Positions 11,917 to 22,521 of a stretch of DNA of 64,000 nt are shown one piece after another. Source of the DNA: Cryptomeria japonica (taxonomy: Eukaryota; Streptophyta; Pinopsida; Cupressales; Cupressaceae); assembly GCF_030272615.1 (NCBI RefSeq), contig NW_026729141.1, positions 64,001-128,000 of the forward strand. Direction: 5' to 3'. The number at the start of each line of letters is the position of its first letter. Position 1 is the first letter of the stretch. The notes below the pieces were generated by a model. The model was not told the DNA's origin, searched no databases, and saw nothing but the letters and a program-made list of their open reading frames with translations. Made by a program: the position numbers and the translations under genes.

Positions 11917-12392
11917 GACTTTGAGCTTAGTTGTAAATCAAATTGCAATCAATTAAAAGAGGCAAATTGCTTTCAAACTTTGTGTTGATTCAGAGTGTTA
12001 TGTGACGACATTTTCTAGAGATTGATTGTGAGTTTTGAGGTATTATACAATTGGGATTCAAGCTCAATCTTGCAGACTTTGAGCTGCTTATTGTGTTTGG
12101 AAGTTTAGATTGGTTTTAAGATTTGATACTGCAGACTTTGAGCTGATTGTCACGTCTGAAACTATTGTAGGATGCTCAAGCAAAGAGGTAACTTGCAAAC
12201 TTTGTGCTGCTTTTATTTTCTATGTTTGTGCATAAGAGGTGCATCATGTGGTTAGACTTTGAGCTGCTACATATTGTGCTTAGTTACTAGAAAATCATCT
12301 ACAAAGGTTGATAGGATAGTAGAAGTGCTGAAGACTTTGAGCTTTCATTTCTATTTTCCTGTCCCGAAGAAGTGACGAAAGTCTTTGTGCTT
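11917..12392 (+). repeat. Eight dispersed ACTTTGAGCTG-like words
   Basis: Words such as GACTTTGAGCTG and AACTTTGTGCTG at 11917, 11978, 12075, 12134, 12198, 12255, 12333 and 12381. The spacing is irregular at 48-97 bp. They lie in the presumed transcribed leader downstream of the TATA box. Confidence 0.75.
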
Positions 12393-14263
12393 TCATGGAA
12401 ACTTTGCTTCCCTTTATGTTCCAAAAATCCTACAAAAAAGTCTCATTTTTGTATTTGCTATTATTTATTTCCAATTGCTATTGCTTTTCTGTGAAGAGAA
12501 AAGAGTATAGTTTTTCTTGAAAGAAGGAAAGACTGTTGTCCCACCCATATTAGATTAGTTTAGTTTGTATATAGAGGGAGCCTTCCCTAAATTAGGAGAG
12601 TATCATACTCACACACTGTGGCTGAAACCACAATTTTGCACATCCCCCCGGTGTACAAAATTTTCAACCAACAGACAGATCTCAGTAGATTTAAGATTTG
12701 AAGTGCATGCCGTGTTTTTCTCCTGATTTGGGCAATTTATTATCCCAGTTCTAAGTAATACCAGTTTGGGAAGGTGTAGTATTTGTTTGGGGTCAATTTG
12801 GAGGCCAGGTTTGACAACATGATCATTGGATGTAAAGCAGATTGAAGGATGCGGATTTTTTTGTACAGTTTTCAGCTAGGTGACTTGTGGGTATTGGATA
12901 TTGAAAGACATCTGCTAAATTTATCTTCAGCTCTCTACAGGCATATCACTTGGTCCACATCAAATATGATGCATTGGGTAATAACCTTGCTTTAGAAAGT
13001 GAAATAACCTCCTGCTGGGCATGTGAATGTGACTGAGTTGTGACTAGAAGAAGACCTCTTTGATCCACCGCTTGGGAAAGTGGAAGATCTTCCCGATTTC
13101 TAGTGATCTGTGGGAGCTTGAAAGGCAAAAATCAACCCCTCCTGTAGCTTGCCGTTTAATTTTATCAGCAGGATTGGTATTTACAAAATGAAGACATATA
13201 GCTTAAGGAATATTGCAGAGATTGCATTGCAGATTAAGCTTGGGCATGGGAAGATTATGTAGTTTGACCACTGTGCAAAATTTTATTGTATTTCCACTAT
13301 TCTGAGTCAACTGAAAGGTCAGAAGCAAGATATATTTTCATGTATTCCTGAGTTTTAAAATAATACTCAAGCATGACTGTGTACTGATCTTAATAGCAAG
13401 AATTAACCTTCAGTTTAGTATTTAAGAATCTGCAAATTTTTATTGTATTTGAATATATACAAGTGAATATAAATTGAAAAGCTGGCACTACTTAAACCTG
13501 CAAGTGAACTTAAACACAAACTTGCAAACTATTTAAAAAGAGGTGAAAATTTTGAAGGGGGATTTTATAAAAGTGGTGAAGCTCTTCAAATATTGGCACA
13601 TCTTCAAACTGCTATGGATGACTACCTAGTGTTGAGCATCTGTTACAAATCTAATTTTCTAATTTTAATTTAAAACTATAGTTTCAGTTTTCAAGCCATA
13701 TTTTACCTCAAAGGGCATTTATAGCAATTAATTCTATTTTGGTCTGCCTCTATCTGTGACCATGGCTCTCAATCATTTCTACTTGTCCTCTACCTTCTCT
13801 AGTTCCAATGTGTCTACCTTAGTTAAAGCACGAAAATACTAACTATCAGACATAATATAAACATTTTTGGGAAACAGGGTATAGTTTAAGATATCTGTTT
13901 TGAAGTAGGTATTATTCGTTGACAAGTAAAAGGCTGCAACAGTAAGCAGCTATGGTTTGGATTTCTACTTATAGATATTGGACAGAGACTTGTAGATTAA
14001 ATATTAACCTTTATTATCACAAAGTTTGGAGAATGAAAATTAAAATCAACTAATTTTTACAAGACTACTAATAGATATTAAGACCAACATTTTTAAGTAC
14101 AACAATGTGCATCCAGAAATAATTATAATTACATGTGTGAACTGAACAAAACTAAAATCATTTAAGTGCTTCATAACATCTTCAGAAGGAGAAAAGGCAC
14201 TACAAAAAACCAACAGTAGATGAATAATATAAGGCAATCAACACTGCAAGAGGGAAACATTAC

Positions 14264-14364
14264 CTGATAGAATACTGTCAATAACCTTGAATGTAAATTC
14301 ATTACTCACATCAAGTGGTTGTTGACAATGAGAAGAAGGCCACAATTGTGGATATCCAATGCCC
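14264..14364 (-). CDS. HEXO: Beta-hexosaminidase (GH20) exon, GYPxLWPS segment
   Basis: The 101-bp exon is bounded by acceptor TTTTAG and donor GTAATG. It encodes GIGYPQLWPSSHCQQPLD and VSNEFTFKVIDSILS. This corresponds to the conserved GYPxLWPSxxCxxPLDVSxxFTFxVI block of plant hexosaminidases, directly following the VPGHxxSW block. It completes the Trp codon from the exon 45 kb upstream and ends after one base of the next codon. No frameshift or stop is present, which argues that the gene is still used despite the huge introns. The following exon, with the catalytic Asp-Glu pair, is expected left of the window; I searched 9.4-14.2 kb by eye for an HLGGDEV-like sequence and did not find it. 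Confidence 0.94.
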
Positions 14365-14824
14365 CTAAAACAGACCAAAATATCCAAAAGATTAATTAAA
14401 TTATCATATTAGTTTCTTCAATGCGTTCATTTTTAACCATGAATTACCATCATCAAAGTGATATAGGGAAAAGCATCAACACATGCATATCACAGCATCA
14501 CTTCACAAACATCTTTACGCATAAAATAGTAAAAGATTGACGGTAGAGAATTTTGTATGTTCACTATGTTTCTAAAAATGGATTTGTTGTGAGGTATTCA
14601 CACATCGCCTCATTGCAAATGGGGACCCCCACTTTTCGCTTTCTAGGTTAGTCGTCTTAGTTTAGTTGTTAGTTGTTGTTGAGTCTTTGCTATTAACCTT
14701 TTGTTTGTAGTTGCTCAAGAGCTGATCAAGTCTCCCTCTTAAGAATGAAGTGAGGTTCAACACTCCCTTTGCCCAACCAAAACATAATCCCTCCCACTTC
14801 TCCCAGTCCTGTCAGTGGGTGCCC

Positions 14825-15530
14825 AAACCCGATCACTCCCATTTCCATTTCTCATCATCGTCATCACCATTACACCATTCCATTTCCCTCCATTTCCACC
14901 TCCCCTACCACGCTTCACTTCCATTTACCATATCCTCTACTCACCTACCTTTATATACTCCATCTACCCTTCCTTCCACCCATCCCCATATCCTAACCTA
15001 CTTCACCTACTTCACCTACCTTATATTTCCTAACTCCCATCCCACATCCTTAACCTACCCCTACCACTACCTTTGCCTTTACCCCCATCACCCCTTCCAT
15101 CTCATTCACCTCCGACCTTCTAACCTATACCTTTATCTACCTAACCCTCTTCCCATCCTAGCATACTCATCCCCTACCCTTCACCTACACTCACACCTAT
15201 ATCCTCTACCCTCCATCTCACACCCCCTTACCCTTCTACTTCCCTTAGCCTACCCTTTCCCTTACCTACCACTCTACCTCCTCCCCCTATCCTATCCTAA
15301 CCCACCTTCCATTTCCTACCTTTTCCCTTAACTACCACCTCACCCCCCTCTACCCTTTCATTACCCCCTTATACCTCCCATTACATTTTATTCCCCAACC
15401 TCCCCTAACTCCATCCACCACCTCTTATACCTCTTAACCCCACGTATCTCCTACTTCTATCATTTATATCCCTTATGTCCCCTTTTCCTCCAACATCCCA
15501 TTCCCCCTCTTTCTCTACGTAGTGGCATTC
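14825..15530 (+). repeat. G-poor C/T/A tract in L1 LTR
   Basis: About 700 bp with almost no G on the plus strand, built from short words such as CTACC, CCCTT and CATCC. The long open frames here are low-complexity artefacts rich in Pro, Ser, Leu, Tyr and His. Confidence 0.85.
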
Positions 15531-16060
15531 CCTTACCACTTCCCCCACATTCCTCTCATCATCTTTTGGGCCCCACACACTAATAAATGGAGAATCAAAT
15601 AAGATTTTTAAGGACTTTCCTTGCTGGGACCCACCGAGCTTTAGCTTGGGGATTTTAAGTGTTTTTAATTACCATGCCACATATTGCTTGGGCCCCACCA
15701 AATCTGAAGTGGAGATTTTAAGAAAGGTTCTTTCAAGGCATAGAGTATTTCATTCTTTTCCCTCTCTACCGTATTACATTACTTGGGCCCACAAACTTGA
15801 AAGCTTGAAGTTTTAGAAGTCTTCACATGCCCTGCCACATCATTGCTTGGGCCCCAGCAAATTCTAAGATGGAGAAAAAGTTTCAAGTCATATTTTTTAG
15901 TATCCACCTCACCATTATGACACATGCTCAAGCCCCTTTAATCCACGGTAAAATATAAAGGCAAGGTGTGGCAACACAGAAGATAGGGAGCTGGCCTTTG
16001 AATAAGAATGTGTCACTTTAAGGAGGATAGAGTAAAAGACCTCTAACATCCAATGCCCCA

Positions 16061-16068
16061 TATAAAGA
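16061..16068 (+). promoter_or_regulatory. Upstream TATA box in L1 U3
   Basis: TATAAAGA about 190 bp upstream of a T-rich acceptor-like site TTTGTCTTGCAG/GT (16243-16256). A matching upstream TATA is seen in the minus-strand units at 45956 and 54341. Would drive a U3-internal transcript; inferred. Confidence 0.4.
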
Positions 16069-16303
16069 AGGCATTTCACTTCATTTTCAAAACATCATCC
16101 AAGCATCAAGGCACAGTGAAATAGACCGAGAGAATGATCTATCAGAACTGAAAACATCATCTGATCATATAAAATCAGAGCACATAAGAGATGAAGGATA
16201 GACAAAGATAATATGTACTTTACGATGTTTGATATCTTTTTGTTTGTCTTGCAGGTAAAAGCAAAGGGGCAGATTTTGAAAGAATTCCATTACATTATCA
16301 GAC

Positions 16304-16369
16304 ATGGAGCAACAACAGCAAGTTTGGGCAAGATCAGACGTTAATGAGAATTTCCAAATTCTGATTTAA
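16304..16369 (+). pseudogene. Short ORF (21 aa) after acceptor-like site in L1 LTR
   Basis: ATG GAG CAA CAA CAG opens a 21-residue frame 50 bp after the acceptor-like AG/GT at 16254. It occupies the same place as the long cargo ORF in the 36170-48767 unit but shows no sequence similarity to it. It may be a deletion remnant or chance. Confidence 0.25.
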
Positions 16370-17103
16370 TATGGAAAGCTAGGAAGGGGATTTGTTTCAC
16401 ACAAGAAACAAATCTGCATTGAATTAGACTGCTTGATATTTGGGATTTGTTTCACACAAGAAACAAATCCAGCAGTCTAATCCCAAATTGGTGTTTTAGC
16501 TTCCATTTGCATGGGCTTATCTCTCTGATCAAGTGATGATTGCCCTTCCCTGCTAAGACAGACCGGTCTTTTGGCTTTATTTACATGCTATGATATCAAT
16601 TCTTTCATTTCAAATAAGGAGATCACACAAGAAACGTTCGACGACATGAAGGGAGTCACAGGGAATGGCGAAGGAATTCCGAAGGAGAGAGACAATGGTG
16701 ACATCTGAGGTACATCAATACTTCAAAACTAAGGTCTACACCTTGCACATCTATGATCAAGGCATTCGAAGAGCAGATAGTTTCTAGAAAAATTAATCAA
16801 AGTTTGCCTCTCATCGTCATCCCTTTAAGCAAACTAGATAATGTTGAGTATCAAGAGATATCTCTCAACATCCCTTCATGATGATGAATCAAATCAAGTC
16901 CACAAAGTGCAAGTTGGAAGTGGAATCCTAGTCATCGTCCCAGTCCCTACCACTCACCAATTAGAAGGGTTCTACATCAGCATGTCGCAATGCATCTGAC
17001 TCACCGGTGATGGCATAAACTCCAAGGCACCTACTCCTGATATCTATTGATCCACACTTTCTGAATGTAATTTTCTCATCGGCTAAGGAGAGTTTGTTGT
17101 AAC

Positions 17104-17121
17104 AAACCCTAATTAGGGTTT
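17104..17121. promoter_or_regulatory. Telobox palindrome 65 bp before TATA (L1)
   Basis: AAACCCTAATTAGGGTTT, a perfect palindrome of two AAACCCTAA teloboxes, 65 bp upstream of the TATA at 17186. The same palindrome at the same distance occurs in the minus-strand unit (37077-37094; TATA at 37012). Teloboxes are known plant promoter elements. Confidence 0.7.
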
Positions 17122-17185
17122 CCATTGCAAAATCTTGGCCATTGATGGAGATTCAATCCTCGCCATTCATTGTAAATGAGCTCTC

Positions 17186-17193
17186 TATAAAAA
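17186..17193 (+). promoter_or_regulatory. R-region TATA box of L1 LTR
   Basis: TATAAAAA followed by a leader that runs to the LTR end at 18084 and the PBS. Position relative to the PBS fits the genomic RNA promoter. Confidence 0.6.
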
Positions 17194-18088
17194 GCTTAGA
17201 CTCTTCATTTGTAAAGGTTAATAGCTAATAGCGAATAGTTGGAGAATAGCTAATAGTTAGTAATAGGAGAGAATAGAATAGCAATTAGGATAGAAATTAG
17301 ATTAGGAGAAGGCAAAGATTGTTGCCAAACCTTGTTGTAGAGAACAATTGATTCCATTGAAGTTATGGTGAATTTGATTCGTTACTTCAACAACTCGCAT
17401 GGTCTTTGCTTCTCAATTTGCTTTCATGTAATTAGATTGAGTGGAGGAATTTGTTGAATGTATTCATGTGGAATCCACCTAATCCATACCACTAGGCTCT
17501 TGTTGCTTGTAAGCGCGCCTTGTGTGGTCAACTGGAATGATATGAGCTTAACTTCGAATTGTTCTACACTCATTGCTTATGCATTAACTTGAATGGTGAT
17601 CAATGTTTGATGGTATTGATTCGAACATCCTTGAAACATCCTTAGAAGATTGCACTAAGCTTGTATCAAAATTGTTCAAGTTGATGGTGAGACCTCGCTC
17701 AGTAGGGTTCCATATAGTCACTCATCTATTTTCTTACATTCTAGGTTCTAGAATAGACTCTCTCAACCCTTTCCTTTTGCCCTTTTTTCAATTCAAGTTA
17801 GTTTAGGATCTAAAAGCATCACCATATTGTAACATCAGATGATCTAAGTTCTAGCAAACCGAGCATTCAGGCATTCAAATGTAAGTCCCCTTGTGATTCC
17901 AGCATAATCACATCAACCAACGGAGCTTATCCACACTTAGTGACCCTACATTCATGAACCTTGGAGTCTTCTCAAGTGATCCTTAAGCTAATCTTCAACA
18001 TTTGAGAGATTTTGTTGAAGAGAGGATAAGATACTCTTGGGTATTTTATTCTATGTTTGCATGTGCCTAAAAAACACATCAACAGAAT

Positions 18089-18101
18089 TGGCGCTAGGAG
18101 G
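18089..18101 (+). other. L1 primer-binding site
   Basis: TGGCGCTAGGAGG, four bases after the LTR end. A TGGCGC start is typical of Ty3/Gypsy elements; L3 has TGGCACTAGAAGG at the same place. Confidence 0.7.
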
Positions 18102-18521
18102 GCCTAATCGTGATGAATGCCTGAACAATTGATATCTAGATTCTATCAATTTATGTTTGGAGGAGTAATTTTAAGGACTTTTCACCCTTCTCCTGCGCTC
18201 AACAAAATTAGAAGGGCCTGACAGCGAATGCGAACTCTTGAATAGGTGAACCCAAGGAAGATTAGTGGAGAATGATCTTCACGCTCAACAGAATTGAAGC
18301 ACAAGGCACGATTGTGGATACATGAATGAAGTAGTTGATGCTGGAAGTCACCCTTTGGTAGACTTGCGAAGAAAAGAAGCAGTTCACGCAGCTAGAATCA
18401 GTTGAGCTTTCAAGTTGAATTTGAGATTTGCAAAATCTCTCTTTATTCCAAAAATCCAAAAAAAGTGAAAAACTAGAAAATCCAAAAAAATTAAAAAATC
18501 AAAAAAAAGAAAGATTTCTCG

Positions 18522-19213
18522 ATGGAGCAACAACAGTTTCATGATGAGCAACAAGTTGGTATTCCTTAACTTTGGTGGAGATTGAATATACAGCTTTACC
18601 CACGCTGCTTGACTGAGTTTGCAAGGCCAAGGCAATGTCAAATCCATGAGAGAAATGAACATGATGAGATTCATTGCTTGACATACCTATCAAGGATGGA
18701 ATCAGCAACGTAGGGAAAGGTTTTCTTTTGGGATGTCCCCAAGCTAGAAGCAGAAAAAGGCAATTTCAGTGTACCCAAGAAAAAAGATCCTCTTTCAAGC
18801 TTCTTATGGATGATTGAAAGTCAGCTTATCTTGAATGGTGAAATACATTTAGAAGGCATATTGCTACCATTGTGGTGTAGGATTCATAATGCACCCCACT
18901 CCGAATTTACTTGCTCATTGTGCGAAATGGCCATCAACCAAGTCAAATACTAGTTTGGAATGCCAACCTTATCCGAAGAAGAGCGTATCGCGAACAAATC
19001 CTGGAGTGCATACCTTGCAGCTGAATTTAGAACATATGAACAAGACATTGCTACATCACCAGACAATGGAGAAAGGCAATTACACGTTGATACCACAAGT
19101 TCACCTAATGATCAATGTATTGCATTGGATAGCTCACCATACCTTGCACCTGAAGAAGAATTTCATGGAATGCAAGTCAAAGAAACAATTGAGAATGCTC
19201 AAGTAGTGACAAG
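18522..19213 (+). pseudogene. L1 gag-position ORF with paired C-x-I-H motifs
   Basis: ATG at 18522 starts MEQQQFHDEQQVGIP. Several stops follow (TAA soon after the start, TAG 18711, TAG 18951). It is homologous to the ORF at 34318-34968. Both have two copies of a C-x-I-H-x(3-4)-H-x(4)-C motif: CQIHERNEHDEIHC and CRIHNAPHSEFTCSLC, separated by a FFWDVPK block and followed by SWSAYLAAEFRT. I recognise no known gag domain. The spacing of Cys and His suggests metal binding. The frame runs into the truncated 3' LTR copy at 19214 through a deletion junction. Confidence 0.65.
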
Positions 19214-19691
19214 TGGTGATCAATGTTTGATGGTATTGATTCGAATATCCTTGAAACATCCTTAGAAGATTCTACTAAGCTTGTGTCAAATTGTTCAGTT
19301 TGATAGTGAGACCTTGCTTAGTAGGATTCCATCTAATCATTCATCCATCTTCTTACATTCTAGGCCTTTGAATAGACTATCTCAACCCTTTCCTTTTGCC
19401 ATTTTTTCAAACTCGAGCTAGTTTAGGAACAAAAAGCATCACCATATTGCAATGAATTCCAGCAAATCAAGCATTCAGGTATTCAAATGTAAGTCCCCTT
19501 GTGATTCCAACATAATCACATCAACCAACGGAGCTTATCCACATGTAGTGACCCTACATTCAAGAGCCTTGGAGTCTTCTCGAGTGATCCTTAAGCTAAT
19601 CTTCAGCATTTGAGAGATTTTGTTCAAGAATGGATAAGATACTTATGGTATTTTATTCTGTGTTCGCATGTGCCTAAAAACTACATCAACG
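19214..19691 (+). repeat. L1 3' LTR, truncated
   Basis: Repeats 17594-18084 with scattered changes and small indels. It starts at TGGTGATCAATGTTTGATGG and ends CATCAACG, where the last base would be A in the intact LTR. All of U3 is missing. Confidence 0.85.
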
Positions 19692-19696
19692 GGATG

Positions 19697-20105
19697 ACCA
19701 CACAATAATATCATAAAACTATTCTAGGCTACAGCATTAAATACCAATTAATTAGCAATGCTGAGGATCAATGAGAATAAATGGCTTGTCAATAATTTCA
19801 AATATGGCAAACAGAAAAATATCTCGAATTAAACTACAAAAGTTGCAGTAATGTTAATAATTATATCTGATGGAACTACGAAATGGCAACTATGACAAGT
19901 CATGCAAAGCTAGAAACCAAGCACGACAGTAATTTGGTCTAGAGCATTTGAGAGGCCTCCCTTGACCTTCTAAAATCTACAAAAGGGTCAATTATAAATG
20001 ATAAATCCTCTTTCTTGAGGGTTTCCCTTATAAACTTGTGTGAAGTAGACAAAATTCCAGACAAATTTTGATTATTGATGGAATTTAAATTTGTACCTTC
20101 TAATC
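19697..20105. other. Intron sequence without features
   Basis: AT-rich sequence between the L1 element and the next LTR fragment. No ORF or repeat recognised; probably ancestral HEXO intron. Confidence 0.5.
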
Positions 20106-20568
20106 TGTCATGTCCCCCTTTCAAAATTAAAAGATAATATTTTCAGTGGGCTCGATTATTTTATTTTCAAAAAGACCACTTTAATATTATTTAAAAAGTC
20201 TCTTTAACACTTTATTTTAAATATAATTAAGAGAGGCTATGGTTGTAATTAAAAAGTATTTTTAAATACTTGGAGAAAACAATCCACATAAATTAAATTA
20301 AAATGAATAGAGGACCAAAGGAAAAGCATAAAGGATAAGTCAAGGATCATCATTCATCGTCATTTGATCATCTTCTTCTTGTTCAAATTTTGAGTTTCAA
20401 GTATTTAAGGATGAAAACCCTTGGTGTAAAAAATTCCAAAAGACGAAAACCCGTTTGAACTCAATTTGGATTTAGTATCCTTGGGTGTGGAAACAATTTG
20501 AGTTAACAAGCCAATTTCAAATAAAATAAATCGTGCAAGAATGTAATATTATTTTGGCTAGATGAAAT
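20106..20568 (+). repeat. LTR fragment starting TGTCATGTCCCCC
   Basis: Its start resembles the Gypsy-A LTR start (TGTAATGTCCCC) and the sequence at 55713 (TGTAATGTCCCCAC), but it diverges at once into AT-rich sequence. It is cut at 20569 by the 5' LTR of Gypsy-A, so it is older than that insertion. Confidence 0.5.
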
Positions 20569-22462
20569 TGTAATGTCCCCTTCTCAATGATGTGCTTTCA
20601 GTGGACCATTGGCCTATTCCAGAGACCTGTAGGCTATGTGGAATGGAGAGTTAGGGTTTCAAACATTGGTGAAGCGAGAACATACTATTTTTCATAAGTT
20701 AAGGTTTGGCTATTTGGATGATGTTGTCTTACTGAGCTTTCCATGCTCTGTCCCTAGGTGTGAAGATCATGCTTCTCGGAGGAGTAATTCATGACTTACT
20801 ATTTTTAGTAAGTGGTAGTATGGAGCATTTCTATTTTTGGCAGTGGACAAGGTCCTGATCCTGCAACAATTCTATGGTCTACTTTACTCCGCTTCATCCT
20901 GGTTTTGTTGATGATTGGTATGGGAGTCATAAGTGATTTAATTAAATATTATTTCCTTGTTCTAAGGTTTAATATTTAAATATTTGTATTTACTGATTAA
21001 ATGTATTGAGGATGACTTAGGGAAAAATAATTATCTGATATCAATGTGTTATTTTCCTAAGTCAATGGCGTAATATTTGGTGGCAATTTGGGATGATAAA
21101 ACATCTCATGTTTTATATTTTTATGTTGCAAAAACGTCACCAAAGGTAAAGTTCAAACTTTGCCTAGGAAGAAGGAAAGTGGGCGCCATGTTGGGTGGAG
21201 ACTTACAATAAAATGAAAGGAGTTTGAGTTGAGTTTGGGCGCCATTTGCATTTGAATTTGGGGGAGCATGAAGTTAAAAATATGAGCCTTGGGCTCTCAA
21301 TTTGACATCTTGACAAATTGCATCGTTATGTTGCCAAATTGGCGTATGAACTTGAAGCTTTGGAGTGTGGCTCCCTAGTATTACCAATTTCGTACTTGAG
21401 ACATAGTACCTAGCTGAGTGGTGTATTCTTGTGACATTTTCAGTGCGTATTTTCAGTATTTTGGAGTGTGGCGTGATTTCTGGAGTTGCTGGTTTCCTGT
21501 AGCTGAAGCAAGTTTTCGATCATACCTCCTTGCCTGAGCGACTGGTCATTCTGGGTACTGGCTCAAACCTTCTTTATGCTATTGGCAATATATCTTGTAA
21601 GTTTGCAGCACCATATTTGGAGTTTTAGATTTTATATTGCAAATCAAAATTATCTAGCTAGGCATGGGTTTTGGTGAGTGCATTGGGATGCGTGTAGGGT
21701 GTTTTGGGGTGTTTGGTAGCTCTTCTTTGGTTTGTTCTTAGTTTCTGCTTGTCTAGTGTTAGTTTGGGAATGATTGGGGTGAATTGAAGGAGATTTGAGT
21801 GACATATGAGCAATTTAGTGAGTTTGTGGGTTGTTGGTTATGCATTTTCCAGCCTGCTATTTTCGGTGTTGAGTTAGTTTGATGATCATTATCTCATGTG
21901 TTCAGCAATATACTTCTACTCTCTCTCTCCTCTCTATTGTAAGGTTAGGTAGTAGTACTACTAACCGTTCTGGATTGTATTCTTCATATCCCGCTGAAAA
22001 GTGGAAGAAGTTGGCTTGCCGCCTATATCGGATATTTTGTAACTCAATCCTCCCGCTGCATAAGCAGTTGAGTGATATTGGTTGTAATGATCCTCCTGCT
22101 GCATAAGCGGTCCAGTTGAGTTTGTTTTGTAATTCAGTCCTCCTGCTGAAATATTGCGGTAGAGTGATTTGTGTTGAAGTACTGTTCTCTTGGCTGGTTT
22201 ATCGCCAAGTTCCTTGCTTTTCCGCTGGATAAGCGGAAGGGGCCGACTTGCCACCCGTTATTGTATCCAGTAATTCAGCAAATTATCTCTAACGATCCCC
22301 TGCTACTGTATGCTCTCACCTTCCCAGTCTAGGCTCTCGATGATCAGAAAGTGTAGGGTTCCTTCCAGTTGTTTGGGTTTCATTATTCTAACCCTAACGG
22401 GTGATTAGTGTGATTGTGATATTGCTCTGAAAAAACAAAAAAAAAATAGTGGGAATATTATA
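20569..22462 (+). repeat. Gypsy-A 5' LTR
   Basis: Starts TGTAATGTCCCCTTCTC and repeats at 29450. The TATA position reads TTAAAAATATG (21273) where the 3' LTR has TTATAAATATG, so the promoter copy is damaged here. The right edge is approximate because no clean CA end precedes the PBS. Confidence 0.8.
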
Positions 22463-22463
22463 G

Positions 22464-22475
22464 TGTTATCAAAGC
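22464..22475 (+). other. Gypsy-A primer-binding site, degenerate
   Basis: TGTTATCAAAGC, which differs from the tRNA-Met primer site TGGTATCAGAGC at two positions. It lies about 50 bp before the gag ATG. Confidence 0.55.
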
Positions 22476-22521
22476 TGGTTTTCCTGCCAGCCTATGAGTT
22501 TCAGAGTGATCACAGTTCTCC

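Larger units (their letters stand above)
9460..12673 (+). mobile_element. Retroelement-like region without pol, possible solo LTR
   Basis: There is no coding region here. Features that suggest a long LTR are a TATA box with downstream leader-like sequence (11834), and an end at 12673 (CAACCAACA). I could not find the matching TG start or a target duplication, so the boundaries are provisional. It carries four near-identical hairpins (9976-10177), many ACTTGTAA/TTACAAGT words up to 11720, and eight ACTTTGAGCTG-like words after the TATA box. Confidence 0.4.
1..14263 (-). other. HEXO intron, partial (more than 14 kb)
   Basis: Begins at the donor GTAATG after the 14264-14364 exon and runs out of the window. 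It holds the three Copia elements (1-9459) and the retroelement-like region 9460-12673. The stretch 12674-14263 shows no transposon ends and no conserved exon on the minus strand; one 66-codon open stretch on the plus strand (13473-13673) is listed under findings. Confidence 0.75.
14585..18084 (+). repeat. L1 5' LTR, 3.5 kb
   Basis: Starts TGTTGTGAGG and ends ACATCAACA, directly before the PBS. The last 490 bp (17594-18084) are repeated at 19214-19691. Internal layout: terminal hairpin, G-poor tract (14825-15530), CTTGGGCCCCAC repeats (15566-15870), TATA at 16061, T-rich acceptor-like site at 16254, small ORF at 16304, twin hairpins (16389-16468), telobox palindrome (17104-17121), TATA at 17186, then R/U5. 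The same terminal plan recurs in the LTR at 31189 and in the minus-strand units ending at 48767 and 55589. Confidence 0.8.
14585..19691 (+). mobile_element. Long-LTR Ty3-type element L1, internally deleted
   Basis: A 5' LTR (14585-18084), PBS, a short gag-position ORF remnant, and a 5'-truncated 3' LTR (19214-19691). Flanks GGATT (14580-14584) and GGATG (19692-19696) look like a 5-bp target duplication with one change. Pol and the U3 part of the 3' LTR are gone; the deletion joins the ORF to the LTR at a shared TGATCAATGT word. It lies in the HEXO intron just left-intron side of the 14264-14364 exon. Confidence 0.85.

Noticed and set aside
12946-14237. Minus-strand open frames of about 60 codons as extra HEXO exons
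   Set aside because: None shows GH20 motifs (no HLGGDEV, no W-rich block), and they lack fitting phase after the exon ending at 14264.
14750-15331. 193-codon plus-strand open frame
   Set aside because: It is a translation of the G-free C/T/A tract; the protein is low-complexity and open in several frames at once.
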